Below, in pieces: positions 32,039 through 40,676 of a DNA stretch of 54,649 nt. The notes beneath the pieces were generated by a model. The model was not told the DNA's origin. It saw nothing but the letters and a program-made list of their open reading frames with translations, and ran no database searches. The stretch's first letter is position 1. Every line of letters starts with the position of its first letter. The translations under genes were made by a program, and so were the position numbers. Source of the DNA: Nitrospirota bacterium (GTDB lineage Bacteria > Nitrospirota > Nitrospiria > Nitrospirales > Nitrospiraceae). Location: positions 1 to 54,649 of the forward strand of contig JAUXQT010000060.1 in NCBI GenBank assembly GCA_030682135.1, in the 5' to 3' direction.

Positions 32039-32698
32039 ATGGCTCCACGCCAAGCCCCTCCAGTGACCTCACCGCAGCTGACCCGGATGTGGGTCGATCT
32101 CAATAACCGCTACTTCACCGGCCTGCTCCCTCCGATCGATCTCGTCTGGAGCCGCCGATTGACCTCCTCGGTCGGCATGTTCGTGAGCCGTCGAGGCCCG
32201 AAACCACGGCTGGATCAGGAGGGTCTTCGCCCTCCCATCACACGCGAAATTCGCCTCTCCCTTCCCTTGCTCCACCAAGTCGTCCGGACAAGCGAGTATG
32301 GGGAGCAGGAGATCGTGAATACGCTCGCGCACGAAATGATTCATCAATGGCAGTTCGACATCCTCAAGCGGCGGCCAAATCATCGACAGGATTTTCTCCG
32401 CAAGATGACCGAGATGAATCGAGACGGAATCCTGGCGATCACCATCTACCACTCGTTGCAGAAGGAAGTGCTCGCGCTGACGCGATTCGCCTGGCGCTGC
32501 CGGCAATGCGGCAGACTGTACCAACGACAACGACGGTCGATTCAGCCGCGGCGGCACCATTGCGGTATCTGCCGCGGAGCGCTACAAGAATTGCGGCCGG
32601 TAGGTCAGGCCCAGCTCGAAACACCGACACCACCGCCGCCAACACCAGTTCCCACTCTCACTCTCTTGCAGCGGATTCAACTATCGTTTAGGTTCTAA
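32039..32698 (+). CDS. SprT-like zinc metalloprotease domain protein
   Basis: 219 residues. SprT-like domain with NTLAHEMIHQWQ (His98, Glu99, His102) and a third ligand region NHRQDF. A zinc ribbon (CRQCGRLYQRQ, then HCGICRGAL at about 155-185) follows, then a proline-rich basic tail. The family includes SPRTN, which degrades DNA-protein crosslinks in eukaryotes; bacterial SprT proteins are little studied. It begins 10 bases after the previous gene, and its stop codon is followed immediately by a remnant of the palindromic element. Confidence 0.8.
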   Translation: MAPRQAPPVTSPQLTRMWVDLNNRYFTGLLPPIDLVWSRRLTSSVGMFVSRRGPKPRLDQEGLRPPITREIRLSLPLLHQVVRTSEYGEQEIVNTLAHEMIHQWQFDILKRRPNHRQDFLRKMTEMNRDGILAITIYHSLQKEVLALTRFAWRCRQCGRLYQRQRRSIQPRRHHCGICRGALQELRPVGQAQLETPTPPPPTPVPTLTLLQRIQLSFRF

Positions 32699-32725
32699 GC
32701 AGGATGCTGAAACAATTCGCCAACA
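32699..32725. repeat. Left-end remnant of dispersed palindromic element (copy 6)
   Basis: GCAGGATGCTGAAACAATTC directly follows the TAA stop of the SprT-like gene. The rest of the element is missing; sequence of the GTGAAGCG/ACGAGATACG type begins at about 32732. Confidence 0.65.
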
Positions 32726-32778
32726 CAAAGACCGTGAAGCGTTCCTCGTGAAACGTATCTCGTGTGAGGATGGAGCTG

Positions 32779-32885
32779 ATAGCGTATGGCTTACAGCTGA
32801 TGGCTCGGAAAAATCACCGTCTGCTGGAAGAGAAGTTGATCATTGGTTTCGGCAGCTCCAGCTCTGACTCCTAGCCATACGCTAT
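32779..32885. repeat. Degenerate inverted repeat similar to the S23-unit ends
   Basis: ATAGCGTATGGC (32779-32790) has its exact reverse complement at 32874-32885. The arms resemble the TATGGC-rich ends of the S23 unit at 27133-27605, but the interior (83 bases) encodes nothing. It may be an emptied or decayed unit. The rest of 32699-32954 holds GTGAAGCG-type repeats (about 32730-32770 and 32900-32940). Confidence 0.5.
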
Positions 32886-32954
32886 AGGCTATACGCTCTT
32901 TTCTTCGGACGAGAGACGAACGACGCTTCACGAACGACGTACCGGAGATGATCC

Positions 32955-34103
32955 ATGCGCTGGTCTCGTCAAATTCTCTTCGGAGACGTGGATGCCATGT
33001 TTGCCTCAGCCGCCGTCCTGGCAGATCCAAGTCTTGCGGGCAAACCAGTCGCCGTCGGTGGTTCCTCTCCGCGAGGCATCATCGCAGCCGCCAGTTATGC
33101 CGCCCGTTCGTTCGGCGTCCGCTCGGCCATGCCAACTGGCGAAGCTAAACGTCTCTGCCCAGACCTCATTCTTGTCCCCCCGGACAGGCCGCTCTATCAA
33201 CGGCTGCATGAACAGATGCAGGCCGTCATCAACCGCCTGCTCCCCGTCACCGAATGGACGAGCATCGATGAATTTTACGCGGAGACGACGGACATGCAGT
33301 CGCTCTATCCCGATCCGTCCAGGCTGGGCCAATGCGTGAAGGACGCGATCTTCGACGCGACGGGACTCCGTTGCACGGTCGCGCTCGCCACCGGCAAGAC
33401 CGTGGCCAAGGTGGCCGCGGATGCCCATAAGCCGGACGGACTGGCGGTGATCGAGCCGGGGACGGAAGCGGCGTTTCTGGCGGCGCGTCCGGTGCGCGAC
33501 CTGCCGGGCATCGGACCGAAGTCTGCGGCCATGCTGAATGGGCTCGGCATCCACTGCGTCGGCGACCTGCTCGATCCACGACATGCGCCGTTTCTGCGAC
33601 AACAATGGGGCACCCGCCTTCTCGCGTGGCAGGAGGTGGCGCAAGGAATCGATCGCGACCCGGTCGTGGCCGATCGAGCCGCCAAAAGTCTCGGGCATGA
33701 AACGACGTTCGAACAGGACACCAGCGATCTGGCCTTCCTGGAACTGACGATCAAAAGTTTTCTCGGGATATTAGCGCATGACCTGCGCGTGCAAGGACTG
33801 GCGGCGGGATCGTTCACCGTCAAACTCAAAGATGCCACGTTCCAAATCACCACGCGACAGCAGCAGTTTGGGCATCCGCTCAACTACGATCCTGCCATGT
33901 GGCCGGCCGTCCAGTCTGCACTCCAAAGCCTGGCCAGGCCGCAGACCCGCTATCGATTGGTGGGCTTGTCGCTGTCCGGCCTCGTACCAGCGACAGACTC
34001 GCTCTTTACACAACGCCAAACTCAGGCGGTCGCAGCCCTGGATGGGCTGATCGAGCGATATGGCAGTCGAATGGTACGACTCGGCGGGATTCCGGAAGAG
34101 TAA
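32955..34103 (+). CDS. dinB: Y-family DNA polymerase IV
   Basis: 382 residues. Error-prone translesion polymerase. Palm carboxylates: FGDVDAMFAS (Asp11, Asp13) and WTSIDEFYAE (Asp105, Glu106). Little-finger and helix-hairpin-helix regions follow (DLPGIGPKSAAMLNGLGI). The first conserved segment reads GDVDAMFA rather than the usual HVDMDAFFA; the metal-binding aspartates remain. GGAG precedes the ATG at 32955. No SOS box is apparent in the repeat-filled upstream region. Confidence 0.88.
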   Translation: MRWSRQILFGDVDAMFASAAVLADPSLAGKPVAVGGSSPRGIIAAASYAARSFGVRSAMPTGEAKRLCPDLILVPPDRPLYQRLHEQMQAVINRLLPVTEWTSIDEFYAETTDMQSLYPDPSRLGQCVKDAIFDATGLRCTVALATGKTVAKVAADAHKPDGLAVIEPGTEAAFLAARPVRDLPGIGPKSAAMLNGLGIHCVGDLLDPRHAPFLRQQWGTRLLAWQEVAQGIDRDPVVADRAAKSLGHETTFEQDTSDLAFLELTIKSFLGILAHDLRVQGLAAGSFTVKLKDATFQITTRQQQFGHPLNYDPAMWPAVQSALQSLARPQTRYRLVGLSLSGLVPATDSLFTQRQTQAVAALDGLIERYGSRMVRLGGIPEE

Positions 34104-34113
34104 CCAGGCAGAC

Positions 34114-34299
34114 TCAGCTTGGGCGTTGACTGTCGGACGGGCGGACCGAATTCAAGAACGCTTCCACTTCCTGAATGACCACTCCCTGCTCCTCAGCCGA
34201 CAGCTTATCCCAATGCTGCCGGAGCGGTTCAAAGTATCGCCTGATGGAGGTATAGAGACTATAGGCTCTCCCGTTTCGCTCATCCTGACTGTCGGCCAT
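34114..34299 (-). CDS. Small hypothetical acidic protein, 61 residues
   Basis: From ATG 34297-34299 with AAAGGA upstream. The product MADSQDERNGRAYSLYTSIR, then FEPLRQHWDKLSAEEQGVVI, is a predicted two-helix protein with no cysteine, signal or membrane segment. Its spacing and codon use look genuine, and it is convergent with dinB. I recognise no family. Confidence 0.55.
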   Translation of the reverse strand: MADSQDERNGRAYSLYTSIRRYFEPLRQHWDKLSAEEQGVVIQEVEAFLNSVRPSDSQRPS

Positions 34300-34430
34300 G
34301 GCTATCGTCCTTTCACGTTTTTTCGTAGGCCAGCAGTCTAGTCAATTCTGCCCTTGGCAGACAAGGGCATGGGTAAATCTCGCACCCGCAGTTCTACCAG
34401 TCTCCGAAAAATCTTCAGGACAACTGCATG

Positions 34431-34600
34431 CAGGATGCTCAAACAGTTCAGACTTCTCACCCGCCCAACCCCAGCGCGCCAAGACGCGCCATTCCACAGG
34501 CAAGGCCGCAGGCGAATCGAAACCGGAGGCGTACCCTCAGGGGTACGTTGAGGATTTCGATGAGCCGAGAACGATGCTGGCGAATTGTTTCAGCATCCTG
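34431..34600 (+). repeat. Dispersed palindromic element, copy 7 (long form)
   Basis: CAGGATGCT (34431-34439) and AGCATCCTG (34592-34600); the symmetry extends outward as GCATG/CATCG-like bases. It carries the roughly 47-base extension shared with copy 1 in opposite orientation, then the standard core with GCGTACCCTCAGGGGTACG and GAGAACGATGCTGG. It fills most of the 347-base gap between the small gene at 34114 and the heptose gene. Confidence 0.85.
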
Positions 34601-34646
34601 CATCGAGTCCCTTTCCATCCGAGCACACAGTCGGTATGATGCAGCC

Positions 34647-35129
34647 ATGTCTGTGAAAGTCATGACGAAAGACCAGCTGGTCCCACTTCTGCGTGCGGCG
34701 CAGGCCCGGAGCAAGCGCATCGTATTCACGAACGGCTGTTTCGATCTCATGCACGTGGGCCATACGCGATACCTCCAAGCGGCGAGAGATCTCGGAGACC
34801 TCCTGATCGTCGCCGTCAACAGCGATGACTCGGTCAGGAGCTTGAACAAAGCACCGGATCGGCCGATCGTCCCGGAGGCTCAACGGGCGGAAGTGGTCGC
34901 CGCGCTCAGTTCGGTCGATTATGTGGTCCTGTTCAACGAACCGGACCCCCACAGTTTGATTGCCGCCTTGCAACCGGATGTGCTCGTCAAAGGCGGAGAT
35001 TGGGCGGTGGAACGGATCGTCGGCCGCGACATCGTCGAAGCACGCGGCGGGGTCGTCCGTACCATTCCCTTAGTCCCCGGGGTCTCCACCACATCGTTAA
35101 TCCAACGTATTCGTTCAACCTCAACCTAA
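34647..35129 (+). CDS. rfaE2: D-glycero-beta-D-manno-heptose 1-phosphate adenylyltransferase
   Basis: 160 residues from ATG 34647; the longer open frame runs into the palindromic element. Nucleotidyltransferase fold with FTNGCFDLMHVGHTRYL (HxGH motif), AVNSDDSVRSLN, and VKGGDW with the later GVSTTSLIQRI (ISTT-like). It transfers AMP to heptose 1-phosphate to give ADP-heptose for LPS. It is the single-domain form, without the HldE kinase half. Together with gmhA (30474) it gives two steps of the pathway. The mfd GTG start follows 8 bases after its stop. Confidence 0.9.
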   Translation: MSVKVMTKDQLVPLLRAAQARSKRIVFTNGCFDLMHVGHTRYLQAARDLGDLLIVAVNSDDSVRSLNKAPDRPIVPEAQRAEVVAALSSVDYVVLFNEPDPHSLIAALQPDVLVKGGDWAVERIVGRDIVEARGGVVRTIPLVPGVSTTSLIQRIRSTST

Positions 35130-35137
35130 GCCGCCCA

Positions 35138-38100
35138 GTGTCCGATACTATCCACCCTCTTACAGCATCCCAGTGGTTCGTTCCTGTCGCTGCAGCGCTA
35201 GGAGACGGAACAAGCCGCCCCTCGGTTGCAGGCTTATACGGCTCCACCGCCGGGCTTGCCCTCACCACACTCCTGCATCCCCAGTTGGGCAAACTGGGGA
35301 ATCGATCTTGGCTGATCGTCACTGGGTCGGATGAAGCGGCTGAACGCCTCTTCGATGATCTCCACTTTTTCCATGATCTCATCGGCCTTCCGGCGGCGTC
35401 CCTCGCCCTCTTTCCGCGCTGGGAAACCTTGCCCTACGAGGGCAGCGCGCCCCATGTCAGCCTGATTGCGCGCCGGATGAATGCCCTGCATCACATCCGG
35501 ACCACCCCACAGACCTGCCTGGTCACCTCGATCGCGGCGCTTATGCAACGGCTGTTGCCCGTCGAGACGTTTAGCCGCACCACCCTGCAATTTAAACTGG
35601 GCGGCACGATCGAACGAGAAATCCTCACCGGAGGATTGTTACGCCTTGGCTATCGGCAGGTCTCGGTGGTGGAAATTCCCGGAGAGTTCAGTATTCGAGG
35701 CGGCATTGTCGATATTTTTTCGACGGCCTATGCCGACCCGCTGCGAGCAGAGTTTCTTGGCGAAACCATCGACTCGCTCCGCCTCTTCGATCCCGCCACG
35801 CAAAAATCCATCAAGAAGCTGGATCGAGCGGTCGTCCTGCCCGCGCGGGAATACTTGCGCGCAGAGACGTCGCCGGACGCCCTCGCCCCCATCCCGGTGG
35901 ATGCAGAATGGCGCGCACCGGATCTGTATCCCAGCATGGACACCCTCTTCGACTATTTCACTGAACAGCCTATCCTGGTCATGGATCAGCCAGCCGGATT
36001 GAAAGGGAGTTGCGAGGATCTCTGGGGCAAAATCGACGACGGGTATCTCCGCCATACCGACCGTGAGGCCATCGCACCTTATCCATCACCGGAACGGTTG
36101 TTTCTCTCCTGGGCCGCGCTCTTGGATTGCACGAAACGGTTGCCCGCCCTCGCACTCGAGCCGCTCACGCCAAGCGATGCGTCCTGGAGTCCAGTCCTGA
36201 CCTTTCCCGCCCAGAGCCCGGCCAGCGCAGGCCTCGGAGCTCGCGGCATGCCCTTCAGCCAGACCCTGACCATCATGGATCGCCTGCGGGATGAATGCCG
36301 CGTCGTGCTCGTCGCGAGAAGCCGCGGCCAGGTCGATCGCTTGCTGGCGCTCTTGCGCGAACACGATGTGCCAGCGACGGAATGGACGACGGGAACCTGG
36401 ACTGTGACCGGGAAAACCAAAGCGCCCTTCTACGTCTTGCACGGCGATCTGTCCGCAGGGTTTCTCGCTCCGGACTTGCGCCTGGCGGTGCTCACGGAAG
36501 AAGAACTGTTTGCCAAGGGCGCACGCCACAAACCCCAGGCGAAAAGTAAAGCCGCGACGTTCCTTTCTTCGTTGGAAGACCTCAACGTGGGCGACTATGT
36601 CGTCCATGTCCAACATGGCATCGCCAGGTATCAAGGCCTTAAGCGCCTCTCGGTGCAGGACTTCGACAGCGATTACTTGATCCTGGAATTCGCCGGCGGG
36701 GACAAGCTGTACGTCCCCCTGGAAAAGCTCAGCCATGTGCAGCGGTATAGCGGGGCGGACGGCCATGGCCCGCGTCTGGAACGGTTAGGCGGCACCAATT
36801 GGGCCAAAACGACCGCGCGCGTCAAAAAGGACATCGAGGAGATGGCCCATGAGTTGGTCGACCTCTATGCCAACCGCGAACTCGTGACGCGCAATGCCTA
36901 TGGATTCGACAGCACGATGTACCACGAGTTCGAAGCCGCGTTCGAATATGAAGAAACGGCAGATCAGCTCAAAGCGGTCGAGGACATTACCCGCGACATG
37001 GAGTCCAGCAAACCGATGGACCGATTGGTCTGCGGCGACGTGGGATACGGGAAAACGGAAGTGGCCATGCGGGCGGCCTTCAAAGCCGTGGAGGCCAATC
37101 GCCAAGTCGCCGTGCTCGTGCCCACAACCCTCCTGGCGCACCAACATTACGACAACTTCTCGGAACGGTTCGCCCCGTTCCCGGCTCGCGTGGCCCTGCT
37201 CTCCCGTTTCCAATCGCCGAAGGAGGCCAAGGCCATTCTCAAAGACGTGGCAGCCGGGGACGTCGACGTGATCATCGGGACCCACCGGCTCGTCCAGAAA
37301 GATGTGCTGTTCCGCGACCTGGGTCTCGTGATCATCGACGAAGAACAATGGTTCGGCGTCAAACATAAGGAGCGATTGAAGCAGCTCCGCACCCAGGTCG
37401 ACGTCTTGACACTCACGGCCACCCCGATTCCCCGCACCTTGCAAATGGCCATGGCAAGCGTGCGCGATCTCTCCATCATCGAAACCCCGCCGGCGGGCCG
37501 CCTCGCCATTCGCACCCAGGTGGTCCGATCCAGCGACACCCTCGTTCGAGAGGCGATCTTGCGGGAGTTGGGACGGGGCGGGCAGGTCTACTTCGTCCAT
37601 AACCGGGTCGAGACCATGGAAAAGACGGGAGCCTGGCTCCACCAATTGGTGCCGGACGCGCGCATCGTGATGGCCCATGGGCAGATGAACGCGAAACCGC
37701 TCGAAGCCGTGATGCTGAAATTCTTCCGACGGGAAGCCGACGTGTTGATCGCCTCGGCCATTATCCAATCGGGCATCGATGTGCCCAATGCCAACACGAT
37801 TATCATCAATCGTGCCGACATGTTCGGCCTGGCGCAGCTCTACCAACTGCGCGGACGGGTGGGCCGAAGCGGCGATCAAGCCTACGCCTACTTCCTGGTG
37901 CCCGACGAAGGGCAACTGAGCGAGGATGCGCAGAAACGCCTGACCGCGATTCAGCAATTTACCGAACTGGGCGCCGGCTTCCGTATCGCAGCAGCGGATA
38001 TGGAAATTCGAGGCGCCGGCAATCTCCTTGGCAAACAACAGTCGGGACATATCGCCGCCATCGGGCTCGACCTCTACATGCAAATGGTGGAACAGGCCGT

Positions 38101-38611
38101 CCAGCGCCTCAGAGGCCAGGTGGTGGAAGAAGAGCCGGATCCCGTGCTCCGGCTCAACGTCTCTGCCTTCATTCCGGATGCCTATGTCGCCGATCCTCAT
38201 CAGCGCCTCTCCTGTTACAAACGGCTGTCGTCCTGCACCCAAATCGGAGACCTCGCGTTGCTGCATGGCGAAATCCAGGATCGGTACGGGCTGGCCCCTG
38301 ACTCTGTCGAGCGCCTGTTCGAAGTCATGCAGGTGCGGCTTCAGGCCAAATCGTTGCGCCTGGCTGCCATTGAACTCAAGTCTCACTCCGTCGTGGTGAC
38401 ACTCGACGCCAAGAGCAAAGTCTCGAGCCAGGCGATTCACCGGATGATGGACCGGTACAAGAAACGCGTCTGTTTCCTGTCCCCCCTCTCATTCGAGCTC
38501 CAAATGCCGCACCAGGATTGGCCTTCCATCTTTCGAGAACTCACCGCAACCTTGCAAAGCCTGGGTGTCTGTGATACCAACACAACAGTGCCCTCACGTC
38601 CAACTCGCTAA
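35138..38611 (+). CDS. mfd: Transcription-repair coupling factor
   Basis: 1,157 residues from GTG 35138, in line with about 1,150 for Mfd; the frame is open earlier but overlaps the preceding gene. It removes RNA polymerase stalled at DNA damage and recruits UvrA. UvrB-homology modules occupy the N-terminus (PRWETLPYEGSAPH, GEFSIRGGIVDIF). The RNA-polymerase-interacting CarD-like domain is at about 480-560 (VGDYVVHVQHGIARYQGL). The RecG-like translocase contains CGDVGYGKTEVAMRAAFKAV (Walker A, about 632), IIDEEQWFGVKHKE (about 733) and LRGRVGRSGDQAYAYF (about 903). The C-terminal TRCF/D7 domain is complete. Confidence 0.95.
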   Translation: MSDTIHPLTASQWFVPVAAALGDGTSRPSVAGLYGSTAGLALTTLLHPQLGKLGNRSWLIVTGSDEAAERLFDDLHFFHDLIGLPAASLALFPRWETLPYEGSAPHVSLIARRMNALHHIRTTPQTCLVTSIAALMQRLLPVETFSRTTLQFKLGGTIEREILTGGLLRLGYRQVSVVEIPGEFSIRGGIVDIFSTAYADPLRAEFLGETIDSLRLFDPATQKSIKKLDRAVVLPAREYLRAETSPDALAPIPVDAEWRAPDLYPSMDTLFDYFTEQPILVMDQPAGLKGSCEDLWGKIDDGYLRHTDREAIAPYPSPERLFLSWAALLDCTKRLPALALEPLTPSDASWSPVLTFPAQSPASAGLGARGMPFSQTLTIMDRLRDECRVVLVARSRGQVDRLLALLREHDVPATEWTTGTWTVTGKTKAPFYVLHGDLSAGFLAPDLRLAVLTEEELFAKGARHKPQAKSKAATFLSSLEDLNVGDYVVHVQHGIARYQGLKRLSVQDFDSDYLILEFAGGDKLYVPLEKLSHVQRYSGADGHGPRLERLGGTNWAKTTARVKKDIEEMAHELVDLYANRELVTRNAYGFDSTMYHEFEAAFEYEETADQLKAVEDITRDMESSKPMDRLVCGDVGYGKTEVAMRAAFKAVEANRQVAVLVPTTLLAHQHYDNFSERFAPFPARVALLSRFQSPKEAKAILKDVAAGDVDVIIGTHRLVQKDVLFRDLGLVIIDEEQWFGVKHKERLKQLRTQVDVLTLTATPIPRTLQMAMASVRDLSIIETPPAGRLAIRTQVVRSSDTLVREAILRELGRGGQVYFVHNRVETMEKTGAWLHQLVPDARIVMAHGQMNAKPLEAVMLKFFRREADVLIASAIIQSGIDVPNANTIIINRADMFGLAQLYQLRGRVGRSGDQAYAYFLVPDEGQLSEDAQKRLTAIQQFTELGAGFRIAAADMEIRGAGNLLGKQQSGHIAAIGLDLYMQMVEQAVQRLRGQVVEEEPDPVLRLNVSAFIPDAYVADPHQRLSCYKRLSSCTQIGDLALLHGEIQDRYGLAPDSVERLFEVMQVRLQAKSLRLAAIELKSHSVVVTLDAKSKVSSQAIHRMMDRYKKRVCFLSPLSFELQMPHQDWPSIFRELTATLQSLGVCDTNTTVPSRPTR

Positions 38612-38628
38612 CAAGGTCTTGTGTATCT

Positions 38629-39528
38629 ATGATTCGATCATCGAACGGCTCCATCAACGTCGTCGCTGTCCGCCTCGTCTGCCTGCTCGCCGGCGCCATC
38701 GGCAGCGGCCTCGTCCTGCTGACCAGCTGTACGCCTCCACCAGAGGAAAGCGTGTTGGCCCTCGTCAATGGCCGCCAGATCACGCAGAACGAATTCGAAA
38801 CCCGCTGGGGAGAACTGGCCGACGCGACCAGGGCGCGGTACGAGAAAGAGGGAGGGAAGCGCCGCTTCCTCGACGAACTCATCACCCGCGAACTGCTCAT
38901 GCAGGAGGCGCGCAAACAGGGACTCGACCAGAACGATGCCATCCGCGATCGCGCGCAACGTTATCGGGAACAACTGATTCTCGACGAACTCCTCAAAGAT
39001 CGCATCAAGGCCAAAATCGAGCTCTCGAAGGAGGAGTTGGACGCCTTCTACGAGAAACATGCCCACGAACTCCTGAGCCCGCTGAAAGTACAAGTGTCGC
39101 AGATGCTGCTGCCTCATTTTCCCGCCGCAAAAGATCTCGAAAAGCAGATCAACCAGGGCGGCGACTTCGCCAAGTTTGCGCAACGTTATTCCCTCGACAA
39201 CAAAACGAAGGCCAAGGGGGGCGATCTCGGCCCCTATCGCAAGGACTTGCTCATCCCGGAAGTCGACGCGATTGTGCATACGCTGAAACCGGGAATGGTC
39301 AGTGCGCCGGTCAAGACGGATGCCGGCTATTACCTCGTCATGGTCACGGCCCTCGATAAAGAAATTATTCAGGCGGACTTAGCCGTCCGCGAGCGGCTCC
39401 GACAAGAGCTCCTCAACGAAAAGCGCCGAAAACGTTTCGACGATGTCATCGCCGATATCCGCACAAAGGCGATCATCCGCCTTGCCGACGCCTCCCGTTA
39501 CGTGGCCGACGACGTCGGCACACACTGA
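38629..39528 (+). CDS. Parvulin-type peptidyl-prolyl isomerase lipoprotein
   Basis: 299 residues with a lipoprotein signal (SGLVLLTSC, acylated Cys34). The N-terminal SurA-like helical region (VLALVNGRQITQNEFETRW; FLDELITRELLMQEARKQGL) is followed by a parvulin domain (about 150-245: QVSQMLLPHF, GGDLGPYRKDLLIPE, VKTDAGYYLVMV). It likely assists folding of outer-membrane or exported proteins. It is followed by the surA-like gene, so two envelope foldases lie in one operon behind mfd (17-base gap). Confidence 0.88.
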   Translation: MIRSSNGSINVVAVRLVCLLAGAIGSGLVLLTSCTPPPEESVLALVNGRQITQNEFETRWGELADATRARYEKEGGKRRFLDELITRELLMQEARKQGLDQNDAIRDRAQRYREQLILDELLKDRIKAKIELSKEELDAFYEKHAHELLSPLKVQVSQMLLPHFPAAKDLEKQINQGGDFAKFAQRYSLDNKTKAKGGDLGPYRKDLLIPEVDAIVHTLKPGMVSAPVKTDAGYYLVMVTALDKEIIQADLAVRERLRQELLNEKRRKRFDDVIADIRTKAIIRLADASRYVADDVGTH

Positions 39529-39671
39529 CACCTCGCGGATCGAGATTGCCTGCATTCCGACTCCTCAAGTCCTTCACAAATCGTGTACAATCTCCCGGAA
39601 CCTCGTCGGCCAGCCGATCTCGACGGCATAGGGCGAGCCTCCTATCCATAATCGCGTTCCGTCCGTTCATC

Positions 39672-40676
39672 ATGATGGCACCACACTGGTTACGACTCAC
39701 AGTCTTCTTCTCGGTTGCACTGATCGCACCGGCGTCGCCTCTTTCAGCCGCGCAGGTGGAAGATCGGATCGTTGCGATCGTCAACTCAGATCTCATCATG
39801 CTGTCCGACATGAAACGGGAACTGACACCCGAGCGGGAGCGGATGCAGAAAGAGTTTCACGGCGACATGCTCGCGCGGCGGCTCAAGACGGCGGAATATA
39901 TGGCGTTGACCTCAATGATCGAACGCAAGCTGCAACTTCAGGAAGCGAAGACCAGAAGCGTCGAGGTTACCGATCAGGAAGTCCGGCAAGCGGTCCAGAA
40001 TATGAAGCAGCAGGGGGAAACGATCGACGAAACGAACCCGGCAAACATGAAAAATGTCCGGGAACAACTGACCCTGCTCAAAGTTGTCGATCGCGAAGTG
40101 CGAAGCGGGGTGATGGTGGCAGACTCCGACATGAAACGATATTTCCAGGAGCACCGCGATCGTTTTGCGCTCCCGGAGGAATATACCCTCAGCCAGATTC
40201 TCATCCTTCCCCGGTCGCCGGACGATACGGCCGATGCCAAGGAAAAGGTTCGTGACGTGATGAAACGGCTGAAGCAGGGGGAGTCCTTCGAAGACCTGGC
40301 GCTGCAGTTTTCAGACGGCCCGAACGCCTCGCGCGGAGGACGCATCGGCCTCGTGCGGCAGGGAGAGCTCTTGCCGGGAATCGAACGGGCCATCGCGAAG
40401 CTTGTCCCCGGAGGAATTTCTGATGTGATTGAAACCTCGGAAGGCTTTCAAGTCGTGCGGCTGGAGGACAAGAAACCCAAACAGTTCCGCCCCTACGAGG
40501 AGGTCCGCATTGAAATCCAGGGGCTCGTCTTTCAGCAGAAAAGCGAGGACGTCTTCCAGGCCTGGCTCGCTGACCTCAAGAACAAGGCCTATATCGAGAT
40601 CAAGTTTGAAGCTGCTCCTTCAGGGCCGACCACAACCGGTCCCGCCCCTCGCCCGTCGACGACGAGTAAGGAATGA
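39672..40676 (+). CDS. surA: SurA-type periplasmic chaperone / peptidyl-prolyl isomerase
   Basis: 334 residues from ATGATG at 39672; the longer open frame (39546) is spacer. Signal peptide MMAPHWLRLTVFFSVALIAP, then a SurA N domain (VEDRIVAIVNSDLIMLSDMK). One parvulin domain follows (about 205-300: EEYTLSQILILPRSP, FSDGPNASRGGRIGLVRQGE, TSEGFQVVRLEDKKP) and a C-terminal helix. It guides outer-membrane protein assembly. It has a single parvulin domain, shorter than E. coli SurA with two. The last 77 bases overlap the convergent engB gene. Confidence 0.85.
   Translation: MMAPHWLRLTVFFSVALIAPASPLSAAQVEDRIVAIVNSDLIMLSDMKRELTPERERMQKEFHGDMLARRLKTAEYMALTSMIERKLQLQEAKTRSVEVTDQEVRQAVQNMKQQGETIDETNPANMKNVREQLTLLKVVDREVRSGVMVADSDMKRYFQEHRDRFALPEEYTLSQILILPRSPDDTADAKEKVRDVMKRLKQGESFEDLALQFSDGPNASRGGRIGLVRQGELLPGIERAIAKLVPGGISDVIETSEGFQVVRLEDKKPKQFRPYEEVRIEIQGLVFQQKSEDVFQAWLADLKNKAYIEIKFEAAPSGPTTTGPAPRPSTTSKE

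Noticed and set aside
34428-34646. N-terminal extension of the heptose adenylyltransferase frame
   Set aside because: The upstream codons lie in a palindromic element; the family starts just before the TNGCFD motif.
36785-38440. 551-codon open frame antisense to mfd
   Set aside because: Shadow of a GC-rich gene; the plus strand encodes all Mfd motifs and the antisense product has no recognisable family.
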